This document shows positions 25,567 to 35,912 of a DNA stretch of 50,759 nt, piece after piece. Positions within the stretch are counted from its first letter, which is position 1. Each line of letters opens with the position of its first letter. A program made the translations under genes and the position numbers. This DNA is from Chromera velia. Taxonomy: Eukaryota > Sar > Chromeraceae. The DNA lies in assembly GCA_018398765.1 (NCBI GenBank), contig JAHBMJ010000276.1, positions 1-50,759 of the forward strand, read 5' to 3'. Under the pieces are notes generated by a model. The model was not told the DNA's origin, did not search any database, and worked only from the letters and a program-made list of their open reading frames with translations.

Positions 25567-25629
<63 letters not shown>

Positions 25630-26665
25630 TATATGTTTCTTCTTCTCACAGACAGGCAGACAGACACAGACACATACGCACGCACGCACGCACGCACGCA
25701 CGCAGAAGAGCACACAAGAGCACACAAGCACAGCCATATCGAGGGCGGGTGGACGGAGAGCTGAAGTGCTGTGGCAAAAAGCGATCAAGGTCACGCAGAA
25801 AGACATGCAGTGTATGCGTTTTTTGTTTTTGTTTCCTTTCTTTGACTCTCTTCAAACAGATGGTTCAGACAGCGAAACAGACAGACACGCAAGAAAGGAC
25901 AGTGAGCGATTACACACCTTCACCTTCACCTTCAAATTCTTTTTCCTTGTCTCCTTCTCCCTTAATTCATTTTTCAATACAGACGAAGAGAAGAGAGACA
26001 GGCAGGCAGGCAGACAGACAGACAGACAGACAGAAAGGAAATGAACCCGCTGGCTGGCTGGCAAGATCAATCACGACTCACCACACAAAATATGCACTCC
26101 CGCTGTTTCTTGTTCAGATCCGAATACAGAGGAAGCTGCATGCTTCCCGTCTCCCTTCCCACAAAAGGAGACAGCGCACCGTCATGCTGTTCCCACTTTG
26201 CTTTTGAGCTTTTGTAAGGATCCTTCACACCGTCGTACCAGAGGGAGGTGATCTTTGAGACCTCGTAGGGGAGAAGACTACGGACCATGAGGTATCTGCA
26301 GGCGTCCGTTGACCGACAAACAAACGGAATGGAGGGAAAGTACAGATCAAAAGAGGAAAAGAGGAAAAGGGACAGGCACAGGCATGTACTGTCCCGTGAG
26401 AAGAGATGAAATTAAGAGACGAAAAAACGCTTCTCCGATGCCAAAAACTAGCAGTAGTCTTTCTTTGTCCGACGTTTCTCCCGCCGTTTCTCACTGGACA
26501 GAAGTGTCTATCTGTGGGCTGCTCATCCATCCATCCATCCATCCATCCATCCATACACTCCACCAGCCAGCCTGTCCACATTCCGGCATCCATCACCGTC
26601 AATTGGACAGCCGGTCTTTCCATCGATCTGTCGCTTCTCCCTCCTCCCTCCTCCCATTGCCACCC

Positions 26666-26699
<34 letters not shown>

Positions 26700-27853
26700 T
26701 TGTGTGTGAACATACGCGGATAGGCGTCTCTCTGTCTATCTGACATTCAGCTAAAACTTTCGGACACCCGCCTGACTTGAAGCTGCGCAAAGCTTCAGGA
26801 GACCCCAGCTTCACTCCTGCCATCAGTGGACGCTCCGCCTCCTCTTCAGCAGGCCTGCTGCTTCCATTGGAATCTGTCGAGAGGTTCGAGTTGGAGTAGG
26901 GGGAACCGCCTCCTGCGTCCTCACCCTGTCGCTCTTCCCCCTCCCCCCCTTCCTCTAACAACGTTGCGGTCTGGATCCACAGAGGATCTGAGGCCTCTCT
27001 ATTGACCACTAGGGTGTCTAAACGAGGGGGAGTGGACACACACCCTTTCTCCTCGTGTTTTTCAAAGGATTTCGGAAACACTTTGGGATCGACAAAGGGA
27101 AACAGGTCGAAAGTCTTTGACGTCAGGGGGCCAAGGATACGCCACCCGTACGCTCTCTTTCCTTTCGGTGCCCACTTGAGAACCTGATCGAGAGATTTCC
27201 CGTCCGCCTTGCTTTCCTTCTTCTTTCCCTTTTCGCCATCGCTAAGGGCACGAAAGCGCGCGAGGAGCACACTCCGTTTCTCCTTCAGTCGTTTCAGTGA
27301 GTTGCGCTCCTTCATCAACTTTGAGAGCGACATGATGCGCCGAATGTCCCCTGAATTTTCATCGGCTTCATCAACAAGGTGCGCACGTTCGTGGGCTTTT
27401 GTGAGCACCTTGCGGACCTGCATATCCAGAATGTGCAAACTCGTGATTTGAAAATTCAGACACAGAGCTTGAAAGAGTGTGCTATGAATGATCGACATGT
27501 GAACAACGCGAACAGATAGACAAGGCAAACAAACAAGCCACGAAACGAAAAGAGAAAAAGGAAAACCACACGACTCGCGCTTCTGACGAGAATCATCTTC
27601 ACGTAAAACATAGAATTGGCTTTCAAAAATCCTTCGCATCGGACCCAGCAAAAGTCAATCAGTGTGCCTGCTTTTCAAATTGATCTATCCACGTACCTGC
27701 GCATGCAAGTCTTTCTTCAGTCTGAAGAAGAAAACTCGGTCGTCACGACGAAGCAGTCGAGTGACCAGCAGGTCTTCCTTTTGTTTCTGGCGCCGAGGTT
27801 CAATCGCAAAGAGTTCACTCGACCCCTCTCGCTGCACACACACACACACACAC

Positions 27854-27890
<37 letters not shown>

Positions 27891-30800
27891 AAGAACGACT
27901 GTCAACAGTTGAAAAGCAAAAAGAAGTACCCTCGAATTAGGCAGTCTGCAGAAAATAATCACAAAGCCAGATTCAATCTGTTTGGCTTTCATTTAAAGTC
28001 TCATCGTCCGCTTGCTCATGCACTCACTCACTAAGTCCCCTAACCACAATTAAACTCATCCAGTCACGCTCTTACCTTCGCAGTCACTCACCCAGAATTA
28101 ATTCCTTACTCTCCAACTGACTCATTCATTCCTTCCCTCCCCGCACCGTCCCTCCATCCCTCCATGCCCTCGGTTCACCGGGAGGACTTCTGACTGAAAG
28201 AATCAACGGAGGGAGGCAGTGCTCTAGGTAGAAGCCAGGCAAAAAAATCTTATTGCATATATCACTCACTTAGTCCACTTCCTCACTCATTCACCGCTGC
28301 GCTCACTCGCTCACTAACACCCCCACCAACTCACTCACCGAATAGAAGAAGTCCCCTGCGTCAAGGGACCTCAGAAGGTTGAATACCTGAATGAATGAAT
28401 GAATGAATGAATGAATCAATGAATGAATGAATGAATCGTTCTCTGCTTGTGCAATTAATGGGCACTGACTGAGTCAGCATCAGCATATCAGCTATACAGA
28501 GTTTTTTCTTTGTCTGCAATGGTGAAAAAAGAAAAAAAAGCAGAAAGCTTAGAACGCACAGGAATGCAAACTCAGTGACTGCATTCTTGCGCTGAGAGTC
28601 GGAAGTTCAAAAGAGAAAAGCTTCCACTATCCAGCAGAAGCGCCGTTTCTTCTTCTAAATCCAAAACAAGAGTCCCACCAGCCAATATACAGCAGACAAA
28701 CCCGCGATATGCACGGGCTTCTAATTTTTGTTCCTTCCTACCTTCCTGGCTTGTGCAACCACAAAGGCAGCAGCAGAAATTCGATCAGACGAACCGAAGA
28801 TGTGAAACAAAGGCGAAAGCTCTGGGCACAAAATGAGAAACCTATCACCAGGCTTTTCACACAGCCTCCTGCCTGTCCGGATGACTTTATCAGATCAACT
28901 GACGCTGCTGTGGCCGTGTTTCCTCGCCAGGCCCCTGAAACGCTTTTCGAGTTCGCTCACAGTGTACAGGCTGCCAGCAGCACGCAAGGATGGGCACAAG
29001 AAAAGAACAAACGTTCGGCATCGCATGATGTCAAGTGTGCACGTACTGCGCATCCATTCTTGGAGCGCCTTCTGATGTCGTGACTGACAGAAAACAGACC
29101 GACGACATATCCACTCTCTCTTACACACAAAATGTGAGACAGCAAGACACCGGATGAGGCGCATACATACATTGACATGCATACTGTCGTGAAGGACATC
29201 GAAACGCAGCCTCTTTCTGATGAACAATCAGGCGGTCAGGTTTCTCTCATATCCATTCGCCGCTCAATGCGATGAACTTTCGAGTTCTCTGAGGGCGGGA
29301 TGTTCGACTCACCTTTGACTGGCAAGTGAGAGAGTCATGCACCAAGAGAGGGACAAAAAAAGCACCACGCAAACGACTCATCACAGCATTAAGAAAGCAA
29401 TCTCATGCGCAAAAAAACATTTGAGACAGAGTTTTGCTTGTCTTCTGATCCTGCACTTCTTTCTCGAAAGTTCGTCTCTTCCACCCGGCCCAAACAACAG
29501 AAAGACACCACCGACTGAAACACCGATCGACTTACGTGGATGCTTGTTGTATGCTGGGATCTCCAATCTTCCTTGCAGTGCAATGCCAGAGCATAGCTGC
29601 CCATGTTTTGAGCAGGTCCGCAAGGGCACTGGAAGTCGTACGGGACTGAGAAAAGTCTTCTTTTCCCACCCACTGCATCTCATGGGAAAGAGAGTCATTC
29701 CACCATCGGAGTACCTCCGGGAGATTTCCGTTGGATTGAATCTGGAGATCCGGCGCTTCCTCCGCTCTGGGCAAACTCCACCAGCCCCTTTTTGCTGGAG
29801 AGGGGAGATCACCACGTGACCCAACAATTTCGTCAATTGCCAATTTTGTCTTTCTTTTTTTTTCTCCTCTCTTTTGCCTTTCTTCGACTGAAGGAAATTT
29901 GATTTTTTCTTTGGCTTCTTTTTTTTCCGATTTGAATCGCTTGTGCCGAGCTTTGTAAATTGCGTTATGAAGTGCAGCTTCGAACTCGGCCGCATTCATG
30001 CGTCTCTTGTCAGTCTCTTCTGTTGCTCCCATAGCCAAGAGCCGGAAATGCTCTTGACGTGCTTCGCACACTGTTCGTGTGAACGCCATTAAATCCTTCA
30101 CACGCCCTGTGAGTCCCAATGGATGCCATTTCACATGTTGTCTCTCGCTCGTTACATCACAAATGGCTCCAAGCAACTCATCGTCGGACGGCAGCGGCTC
30201 CTGTAAAAGCCTGTCTCGAAATTCAATTTCTAATTTCGAACGCTTCCCCCACATCTCGCTGGGTTCTCCCAAATTCCCCAGCATAGAACCGACACGAAAG
30301 AAATTCTGATCAGTCCCGCCGGCTGCCTCTTGACTCTCCTCTGAAGCTGTACCTTCGTCTTTCTCGCCCCCTTTCCTCTCTCCTCCCTCACCCTCGGTAA
30401 TATCACCTTCCTCTTCTTCTTCTTGTGGCCCAAACAAAGCTTCTCGAATATCCATGTCAGCGGATTGGTTGGAGTAACTGTTGCTCTCTCCTTCCCTTGA
30501 CTCGGTTGTCCCCCCCATTCCCTCTTCCTTCTCTTCTTCTTGCGGTTGTCCTTGTCCCGCTTTTTCTGCCTCCTTCTCTTGCTGTAATCTTTCTGCCTCC
30601 TCCATTTCTTTTTTTCTTTTTGCCTCCGCCTCTTCAGCTCTCCGTTTCTTTCTTTCCTCTTTCAAGGCTTTCTTCGCCTTCGCTTCTAACTCCAGTCTCT
30701 CCTTTTCAGCTTCACGTCGCCGCCTTTCGATTTCTGCCTGCCGTTCTTCTTCCTCTGCCCGTCGCAACTCCTCGAGTTCTTTCCACTTTCTTTCCTCCTG

Positions 30801-32088
30801 CTCTCTTTTCTTCCTTTCCTTGTCCAAATCTGCTTCTCGATCTTCTCTCTCTCTCTCTTGAGCCCACACGTCAACAATTACTGGTACCTCCAGGGCTGCC
30901 CTCTCCCAAGACTCAGCCCCATCTGGCAGGATGTCTCTCTCATTCAACAATTCCTCCACAGACTTCGTCCATTCTTTCTCCTCTTCTTTCTCATTGTCAA
31001 CTTCTTGCTCTTTCCCTTTCCCTTCTTTTTCGTCTTCCCTTACAACAGCCTGATCAGACAAATCATCGACAACGCACGATCCACCAAGAGCTGAATTCCC
31101 TTCGCGGATAACCAACTCAGGCGGATCGTCTCCAGAACCGTAGACCAACAAGTCTGCTGCAACGCGACCAGGATCTCCAGATCCTCTCCCCTCCAAAGTT
31201 TCTTCTGACCCCCTTATCTCTGCAACACCCTCTCCCTTCTCCCAATCCAAAACCACCTCCGAGTTCCAGGCGCTCCTTTCCCAACTGACTGGACGAACAA
31301 ACGACCTCCTGCCCACTCTTTCGACTTCCCACTCCCCCTGCAACCTCTCCAAAAAAGAACGGAACTGCAGACAGACGGAAGCAAGAGACCAGGGGAGAAA
31401 ACTCAGTCGACACATTCTGGAAGGAGACAGAGATATCGACCCATCGACCCGACCGTTCGTCACCAAGTGGAACAGTGCACGCACAGATCAAACTGAAGAA
31501 AGAAGAATATCCCGGGCTCAGGCAGAAAAGGAGAGAAAAGTACATGCGTGGGAAAGAGTCGTAAGCGAGACACACAGGGAGATGAGAAATGGGCGCGGAA
31601 TGCACGGAATGAGCAGGGCGTTTTCTGACGGACAGACGAGGAGGGAAGTCAAACAGAGACGGACAACTAAAAATCACATACACAAGCAGAAACTAACTCA
31701 CGGACTCGAGCGCACACACATGCATACATACATACATACATACATACAGAGAAGACATACATACGTACCGAGAGACCCTTCAGGTGGGCCCCCACGTTGC
31801 ACCCGATCAATTCTTCAGTTTTCTCCTCAAGTGCACCAATCGACACAGAAGGCCTGCATGCACCCACCCCCCCACACGCATGCAGCCACACACTTTCTTT
31901 CTAGCAATGCGACCCATGCCCACACGAGCAATCCTTTTGTCACTCACTCACACGCACATATACATGCGCACATGCGCACGCATGCACGCTCGCACGTTCA
32001 AAGAGGAACTCGCACGCCCATACGCATACGGAGGAACAGGGTGAGAAACAGACGCAGTGGGAAAGAAAGAGAGAGGTAGAAAGAGAGA

Positions 32089-32138
<50 letters not shown>

Positions 32139-33141
32139 GTCAACCCACTAAAGAGCCAACCAACGAGAGAGGGCCTTTTGTAATGCATCGTCATGAGCCT
32201 GTCCTCCCTTCTTGCCAGGAGGAGACCTCCTTCTCTCTTTCTCTCGTCTTTCACAACTGACCAAGTAGAGCTCTCTGTTCGGCTCGCGGCTTCGCTTTCG
32301 CTCTCTACCGGTGCATCGCTTTCTTTCTCTTCCACAAGAATCTCATACGCCTGCAGCATCCACCCCGAGAGTTTCGATTCTGTCTCGGCGTCAGGCCCCG
32401 GAAAGGCCGTCTCCTCGCTGTCCAGAGAGGAGTCTTTCTCTTTCCCTATCTCCCCCCCAGATTTTGGTTCCCCCACACAAAGCGGTACCTCAACGTCCTC
32501 ATCTATCTCCTCAAGTGCCTGTCGAACGAGGTCGTCGCTCTGCTTCTGACGCAACCTAGAGACCAACTGCCTGCCCGCACCCCCCCCTAGATTCCCCCCC
32601 ACTGCTCGAACCGCGCCTGTTTGTTCCCCTCGAGACGGCCTTTGGGTCTTCTGACTGCCCAGGACGCATCGATCCACACTTCTCTCCAGATGAAAAGAGA
32701 GCGAACCACAAAAGCCGAACACAACTTTTCCTGCAGGAAGGAAGGAAGGAAGGAAGGAAGGAGGGAAGGAAGGAAGGAAGGAAGGAGGGAAGGAAGGAAG
32801 GAAGGAAGACAAACGAGACGCTCTACGTCTCTCACAAACTACTTGGAGCAGCGCTGTGACTTGGAAGACATGCGGTCCGAGTGAAGTCGCGAGTATCAAA
32901 AAAGGCAATCCTTGGCCGATTGTCAATGCTTTGATTGACACTCTGCAAGACTTCTTTTTGCACGCAGACTGATTGACAGACGACCGTCTCATCTGTTGGT
33001 GGCATGCAGAAGCATAAAAGCCTTTCACTCATCAAAGACTTCCCCCCTGCCCGCCATAACCGCCCACCCATTTTCCTCAGCTTGGCGGACAGGACGCTGA
33101 AGTCGGCATCGGAAGTTATCAGCACGAAGGTCTCAATCTCT

Positions 33142-33180
<39 letters not shown>

Positions 33181-35295
33181 GTATGAACAAGACGGCATTC
33201 AGTCTCTTTTCCCGTGCACAGTCGGAGGACGAATTTTCTTCCAAAAAGGAATTGAAGAGCAGCAGAGAGAGATGTTGCACAAGCACAAGGGAGAGCAGAG
33301 ATTCGAATCGGATCGCGTCGCTTCCCCGCGCACTCGCCAGACCAGCAATCACGCTCTCTTTTTGAACGTCACAGAGGTTCTCTTGCTGTCTCTTTCTCTT
33401 TCATCTGCTGCCGGCAGATCTCTTTTCTCCTCCTGTGAATCCCTCACATCTCCGGGCTGCATGCCCTCTGAGTCCCGTATACACAAACTTGTCTCTTTCT
33501 ATGCAGGACCTCTCCCTCTCCCTCACGGTCTGACAGACTGACGGTTGAGTGTAGACCAATTCCATGGCATCACAGATCATCAAAGTGTCCGACGACCCTT
33601 TTCCTGCATGACCAGGGGGGGGCAGAATAGTACAAGAAAGAGCAAACGACAAAGCCAAAGCTTTACCAGCAAGGCGTGAAAGTTCTTCAATCTCGCCTCT
33701 GTTTTTCTCTTCTTCGTTGACTCATAGTTTCCCCACCCCACGACTTCGTTGTTTGTTCGCCCTTTTGCGATTGCGCCCAAAACATCGTGGGTGACAGTCA
33801 GAGAGGAACCCAAGAGCAGATACAGCAACACTCTGCAAGCGAAAAGCAATACGTATAAACCGACCAACGAACCGGGCAAAGACTGTTGGTGCAGTTTCCG
33901 AAACAAGTGTTTCTCTACAGTATCAGCATTTCTCAAAGGAAAATCTCGCGACCAGTCAGCGTAGGCCCTGCAAAGAACGCAAAGGAACGAAAAACAAATG
34001 AGCGCGCACACACGAAGCAAACCTACCGTTATACGCAAATCGACGTATGAAGAGAGACGTGTGAAGAGAGAAACAAGGAGTAATGTAGCAGAGGGAAGGA
34101 GCGAGTCAAGAGAAAGATGTCGGAGAACAAAATAGAATGTTGGAGCAGAGAGGTTGGGGTCCATGCAGACCGGCAGTTGCACAGATGAAAGAAAGAAACC
34201 AGCAGCACCCTCACACCCCACAAAAGGGACGTACCTCTTCACCGCAACTGAGCCCCACTCTTCGACCTCTTCCATGACCAAGTCCACCAAATCAGGATTC
34301 ACATTTTCCGCATCCACAAGCACCGCAACCTGTTTGAATAAACCATGTAGACAACGAGAGCAGGCACCACAATCACATTCGCGTGTTTCGCTTCTTACAC
34401 GCACACCCAAAAAGAAAGCAGACGACCAAATGAAACAGAAGAGGCCAGGTGAAGCGGTTGGAGAGGAGGAGAGGAAGGCACTGAACGGACCCTGTCGCCT
34501 TTCGGCTCTCTCTCGGCCAGTTTCAGTCAGGCAAACGATCAGAAAGGCACAAAGGCCGCCAGGCAGACAGCCACGTAGGCGGGCGGGCAGGTAGGGAATC
34601 GGTGGCAGTCAACTCGAGTCGAGTGTGCCGGAGTCAACGGCATCTAGGCATGGGCAACGCCAGCAGATGAGAGAGGGGGGAAGGGGGGGGGAAAGGAATC
34701 CGATAATACATAGAGAGAGAAAAAAGGGGAGGGGGGGAGCAGAGACATAGCTGCATCAGACAGATACAGACTGCAAAACAAGCAGTCTTGGGCAAACAGA
34801 GAAATGCATTGATATTGACGGATTGACGGATACAATGGGGGGGGCGGAGACAAGCCACGCTCCCGTGCTTCCAGAAACAGAGACGGCAAAAGGCAATGCA
34901 AGGCAGATGCGCAGATGGGCAGATAGACGGACGGGCGGACAGGGGAAGAGATGGACAGACAGATGCATTGGAACACGAAGAGAAGCAGGCCGTGGTGGAC
35001 GGTAGAAGGACCAACTTACTGTTGCCGGGGGCGTTGTCCGTTTTCTTTTTTGGGTCCTCTTTGGCGATGTTGTTGCAATTTTTTTGACTTTCGCAGCCAC
35101 AGCAGACCTCCGGGTCTGTCCTTCAGCATGGATCCATTTTGGGCGGACTGCTCGCTTGAAGTTGAAAAGCTGGAAACCAGCCGCAATCCCTCCTCTCCCT
35201 TCGAATGCTCGCAGAGACGACGGAACGAAGGAGACGGCTGGGAGCAGTGATAGGCACAGCACGAGCCACAAAGCACGCAAACACCAAACCAACAT
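18013..35295 (-). CDS. Giant NYN-domain / OST-HTH protein with plastid-type leader (15 exons, about 3465 residues)
   Basis: Exons (minus): 35020-35295, 34235-34329, 33873-33967, 33543-33603, 33068-33141, 32262-32730, 31769-31853, 29536-31364, 28904-28970, 27697-27831, 26768-27417, 26082-26295, 22358-25478, 21375-21930, 18013-20683. All 14 intron phases match; the total is 10398 nt. Order: hydrophobic leader (1-22), transit-like basic region (23-92), NYN nuclease domain (93-~225), OST-HTH-like domain (~355-415), charged coiled coil (~550-660), then mostly unrecognised sequence with acidic Ser-Asp repeats near the end. NYN domains are Mg-dependent PIN-like RNases; OST-HTH domains bind RNA or partner proteins. 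By inference the product acts on RNA, probably in the plastid. Exons 9-15 could instead be a separate gene whose start I cannot see; continuity rests on phase matching. A shorter paralogue lies at 46308-49779. Confidence 0.65.
20687..20735. repeat. (GACA)n / (GGCA)n tract at an intron 3' end
   Basis: Tandem CAGA and CAGG tetranucleotides directly precede (on the minus strand) the acceptor of the last exon of the giant gene, so the tract supplies the TCTG-rich sequence just before the AG. Confidence 0.85.
21275..21333. repeat. (CA)n(GA)n microsatellite
   Basis: A compound dinucleotide repeat in intron 14 of the giant gene, about 40 bp past the exon 14 donor. Frames through it only encode alternating residues. 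Confidence 0.95.
22358..25478 (-). other. Exon 13 of the giant gene, about 1040 residues of unrecognised sequence
   Basis: This 3121-nt exon is open throughout and of normal protein composition, with helical and globular-looking segments (for example YPSLGQSLQTLQSQ, LRFEDLLWHTHKEIL). It starts after a (TG)n-rich intron end at LGHERAASIRRLW and ends at a GTGAGT donor in phase 1. I recognise no family. It is too long and too balanced to be chance open sequence. Confidence 0.7.
25494..25720. repeat. Compound (CA)n(GA)n(GACA)n(GCAC)n microsatellite
   Basis: A long stretch of simple repeats fills the 3' part of intron 12 of the giant gene. It includes GACTATATGTTTCTTCTTCT at about 25624-25643, identical to the core of the minisatellite unit at 7.9-8.1 kb. 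Confidence 0.9.
26663..26709. repeat. (CT)n(GT)n microsatellite
   Basis: A compound dinucleotide repeat in intron 11 of the giant gene. A (CCAT)n run also occurs at 26527-26553 in the same intron. Confidence 0.9.
27836..27889. repeat. (CA)n(GA)n microsatellite abutting a 3' splice site
   Basis: On the minus strand the (TC)n(TG)n run ends directly in the GCAG acceptor of exon 10 (27697-27831). Confidence 0.95.
28388..28438. repeat. (GAAT)n microsatellite
   Basis: A tetranucleotide run of TGAA type within the ~1.07-kb intron 9 of the giant gene. The rest of that intron (27835-28900) is poor in features, with loose CACT/CTCA repeats around 28015-28340. Confidence 0.85.
30520..30870 (-). other. 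Long charged coiled coil inside exon 8 of the giant gene
   Basis: Roughly 100 residues (about 550-660) of almost only Glu, Arg, Lys, Ala and Leu, with segments such as EELRRAEEEERQAEIERRR, predict a long single alpha helix or coiled coil. It could serve as a spacer or dimerisation rod between the nuclease/LOTUS head and the C-terminal part. Confidence 0.75.
31275..31853 (-). other. OST-HTH/LOTUS-like domain, exons 7-8 of the giant gene
   Basis: Exon 7 encodes VSIGALEEKTEELIG and exon 8 begins FRSFLERLQGEWEVERVG...SFVRPV. The paralogue has WVPLSALKNKVEDLLS and FRSFIETRGDEWVLQEGG...TYVR at the matching positions with the same phase-0 intron between them. The pattern (W-V-P-L-S-x-L start, F-x-S-F helix, x-V-R-P end) fits the winged-helix OST-HTH/LOTUS family that usually accompanies NYN domains. 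The assignment is by eye. Confidence 0.6.
31722..31762. repeat. (CATA)n microsatellite
   Basis: A short tetranucleotide run in intron 7 of the giant gene, immediately next to the exon 7 donor. Confidence 0.8.
32098..32136. repeat. (GA)n microsatellite
   Basis: A dinucleotide run in intron 6 of the giant gene. Confidence 0.9.
32735..32809. repeat. (GGAA)n tract beside a splice acceptor
   Basis: A GGAA tetranucleotide run in intron 5. On the minus strand it provides a TTCC polypyrimidine tract immediately upstream of the exon 6 acceptor, so the microsatellite doubles as splicing signal. Confidence 0.9.
33145..33178. repeat. (CA)n microsatellite abutting a 3' splice site
   Basis: On the minus strand the (TG)n run leads straight into the GCAG acceptor of exon 5, the exon that encodes the DxDF motif of the NYN domain. 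Confidence 0.95.
35020..35295 (-). other. Exon 1: signal peptide plus transit-like leader (bipartite plastid signal)
   Basis: The exon encodes 92 residues. Residues 1-22 are a strong hydrophobic signal peptide (MLVWCLRALWLVLCLSLL...), with a likely cleavage before Phe in the context AVS-FVPSSLRAF. A Phe at or next to the cleavage site followed by a Ser/Arg/Lys-rich, acid-poor stretch is the known hallmark of proteins imported into complex red plastids. The next ~65 residues are basic (KKIATTSPKRTQKRKR). The exon ends at a GTAAGT donor in phase 0. Targeting is inferred from sequence only. Confidence 0.65.
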
Positions 35296-35912
35296 ACGAA
35301 AAACACAACTGGAACTGAAGTTGACAGTTCAAAGTGTATAGACGGTACGCATACTCTTCTTTCCCTAATTCCCCCCCCCAGGAACACACATGTAACAATC
35401 AGTATTCAAAGCAACGGCAACAGGCGCCGTATTCATCAAGTAAAGGAATCCCAGCAGTCCCACCAGCGATTGGAGGAGCACACTTGCGTAAAGGTGTGTT
35501 GAGCGCACGGCAATGGGAGCCTTCAGCACGAAGGAAAGATGGCGGAAGGACCAAATACGTCCAAAGACCGGCACCAAGTACGACAAGTAAATTCAGGAGA
35601 CGGTCGATGATCATGCATCAGAATCCATTCAAACTTCTCGCATTGCGCGCGCGCTCGCGCTTGGCGCCTATACGTGAGCCACAAAAATCGTACGTACGTA
35701 CGCCACATGTACGCCACGTCAGATCGGCATAGATCGGCCGGAAGAGCTTGAGTATGGAAGATCGATTCCCCCTAGGCGAGTCAAAGCAGACTAGGCGTCA
35801 GAGCAGACCATCACTTCTAAAGCCTTACCAAATTACTGAGGAAACCAACCTTGTTTGACTGGAAAAGACGCATTGTGTAAAACAACAGCTGTCTCAGACT
35901 CCAAACACTGTC
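35296..35912. promoter_or_regulatory. Divergent upstream region between the giant gene and the small plus-strand gene
   Basis: About 600 bp between the start codon of the giant minus-strand gene and the putative plus-strand start at 35913. It contains CGTACGTACGTACG near 35690-35703 and GCGCGCGCTCGCGC near 35645-35658. No classical promoter element is obvious; the role is inferred from layout. Confidence 0.4.

Larger units (their letters stand above)
32600..34329 (-). other. NYN nuclease domain, exons 2-6 of the giant gene
   Basis: Exon 2 opens with VAVLVDAENVNPDLVD (strand 1 with the DxxN motif). Exon 3 has AYADWSRDF. Exon 4 has SSDTLMICDAMELVY, which carries the second and third acidic positions. 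Exon 5 has FVLITSDADFSVLSAKLRKM (the DxDF motif). Exon 6 starts GKVVFGFCGS. This is the canonical order of LabA/limkain-b1/MARF1-type NYN domains, and all the expected aspartates are present, so the fold should be catalytically competent. Confidence 0.88.
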
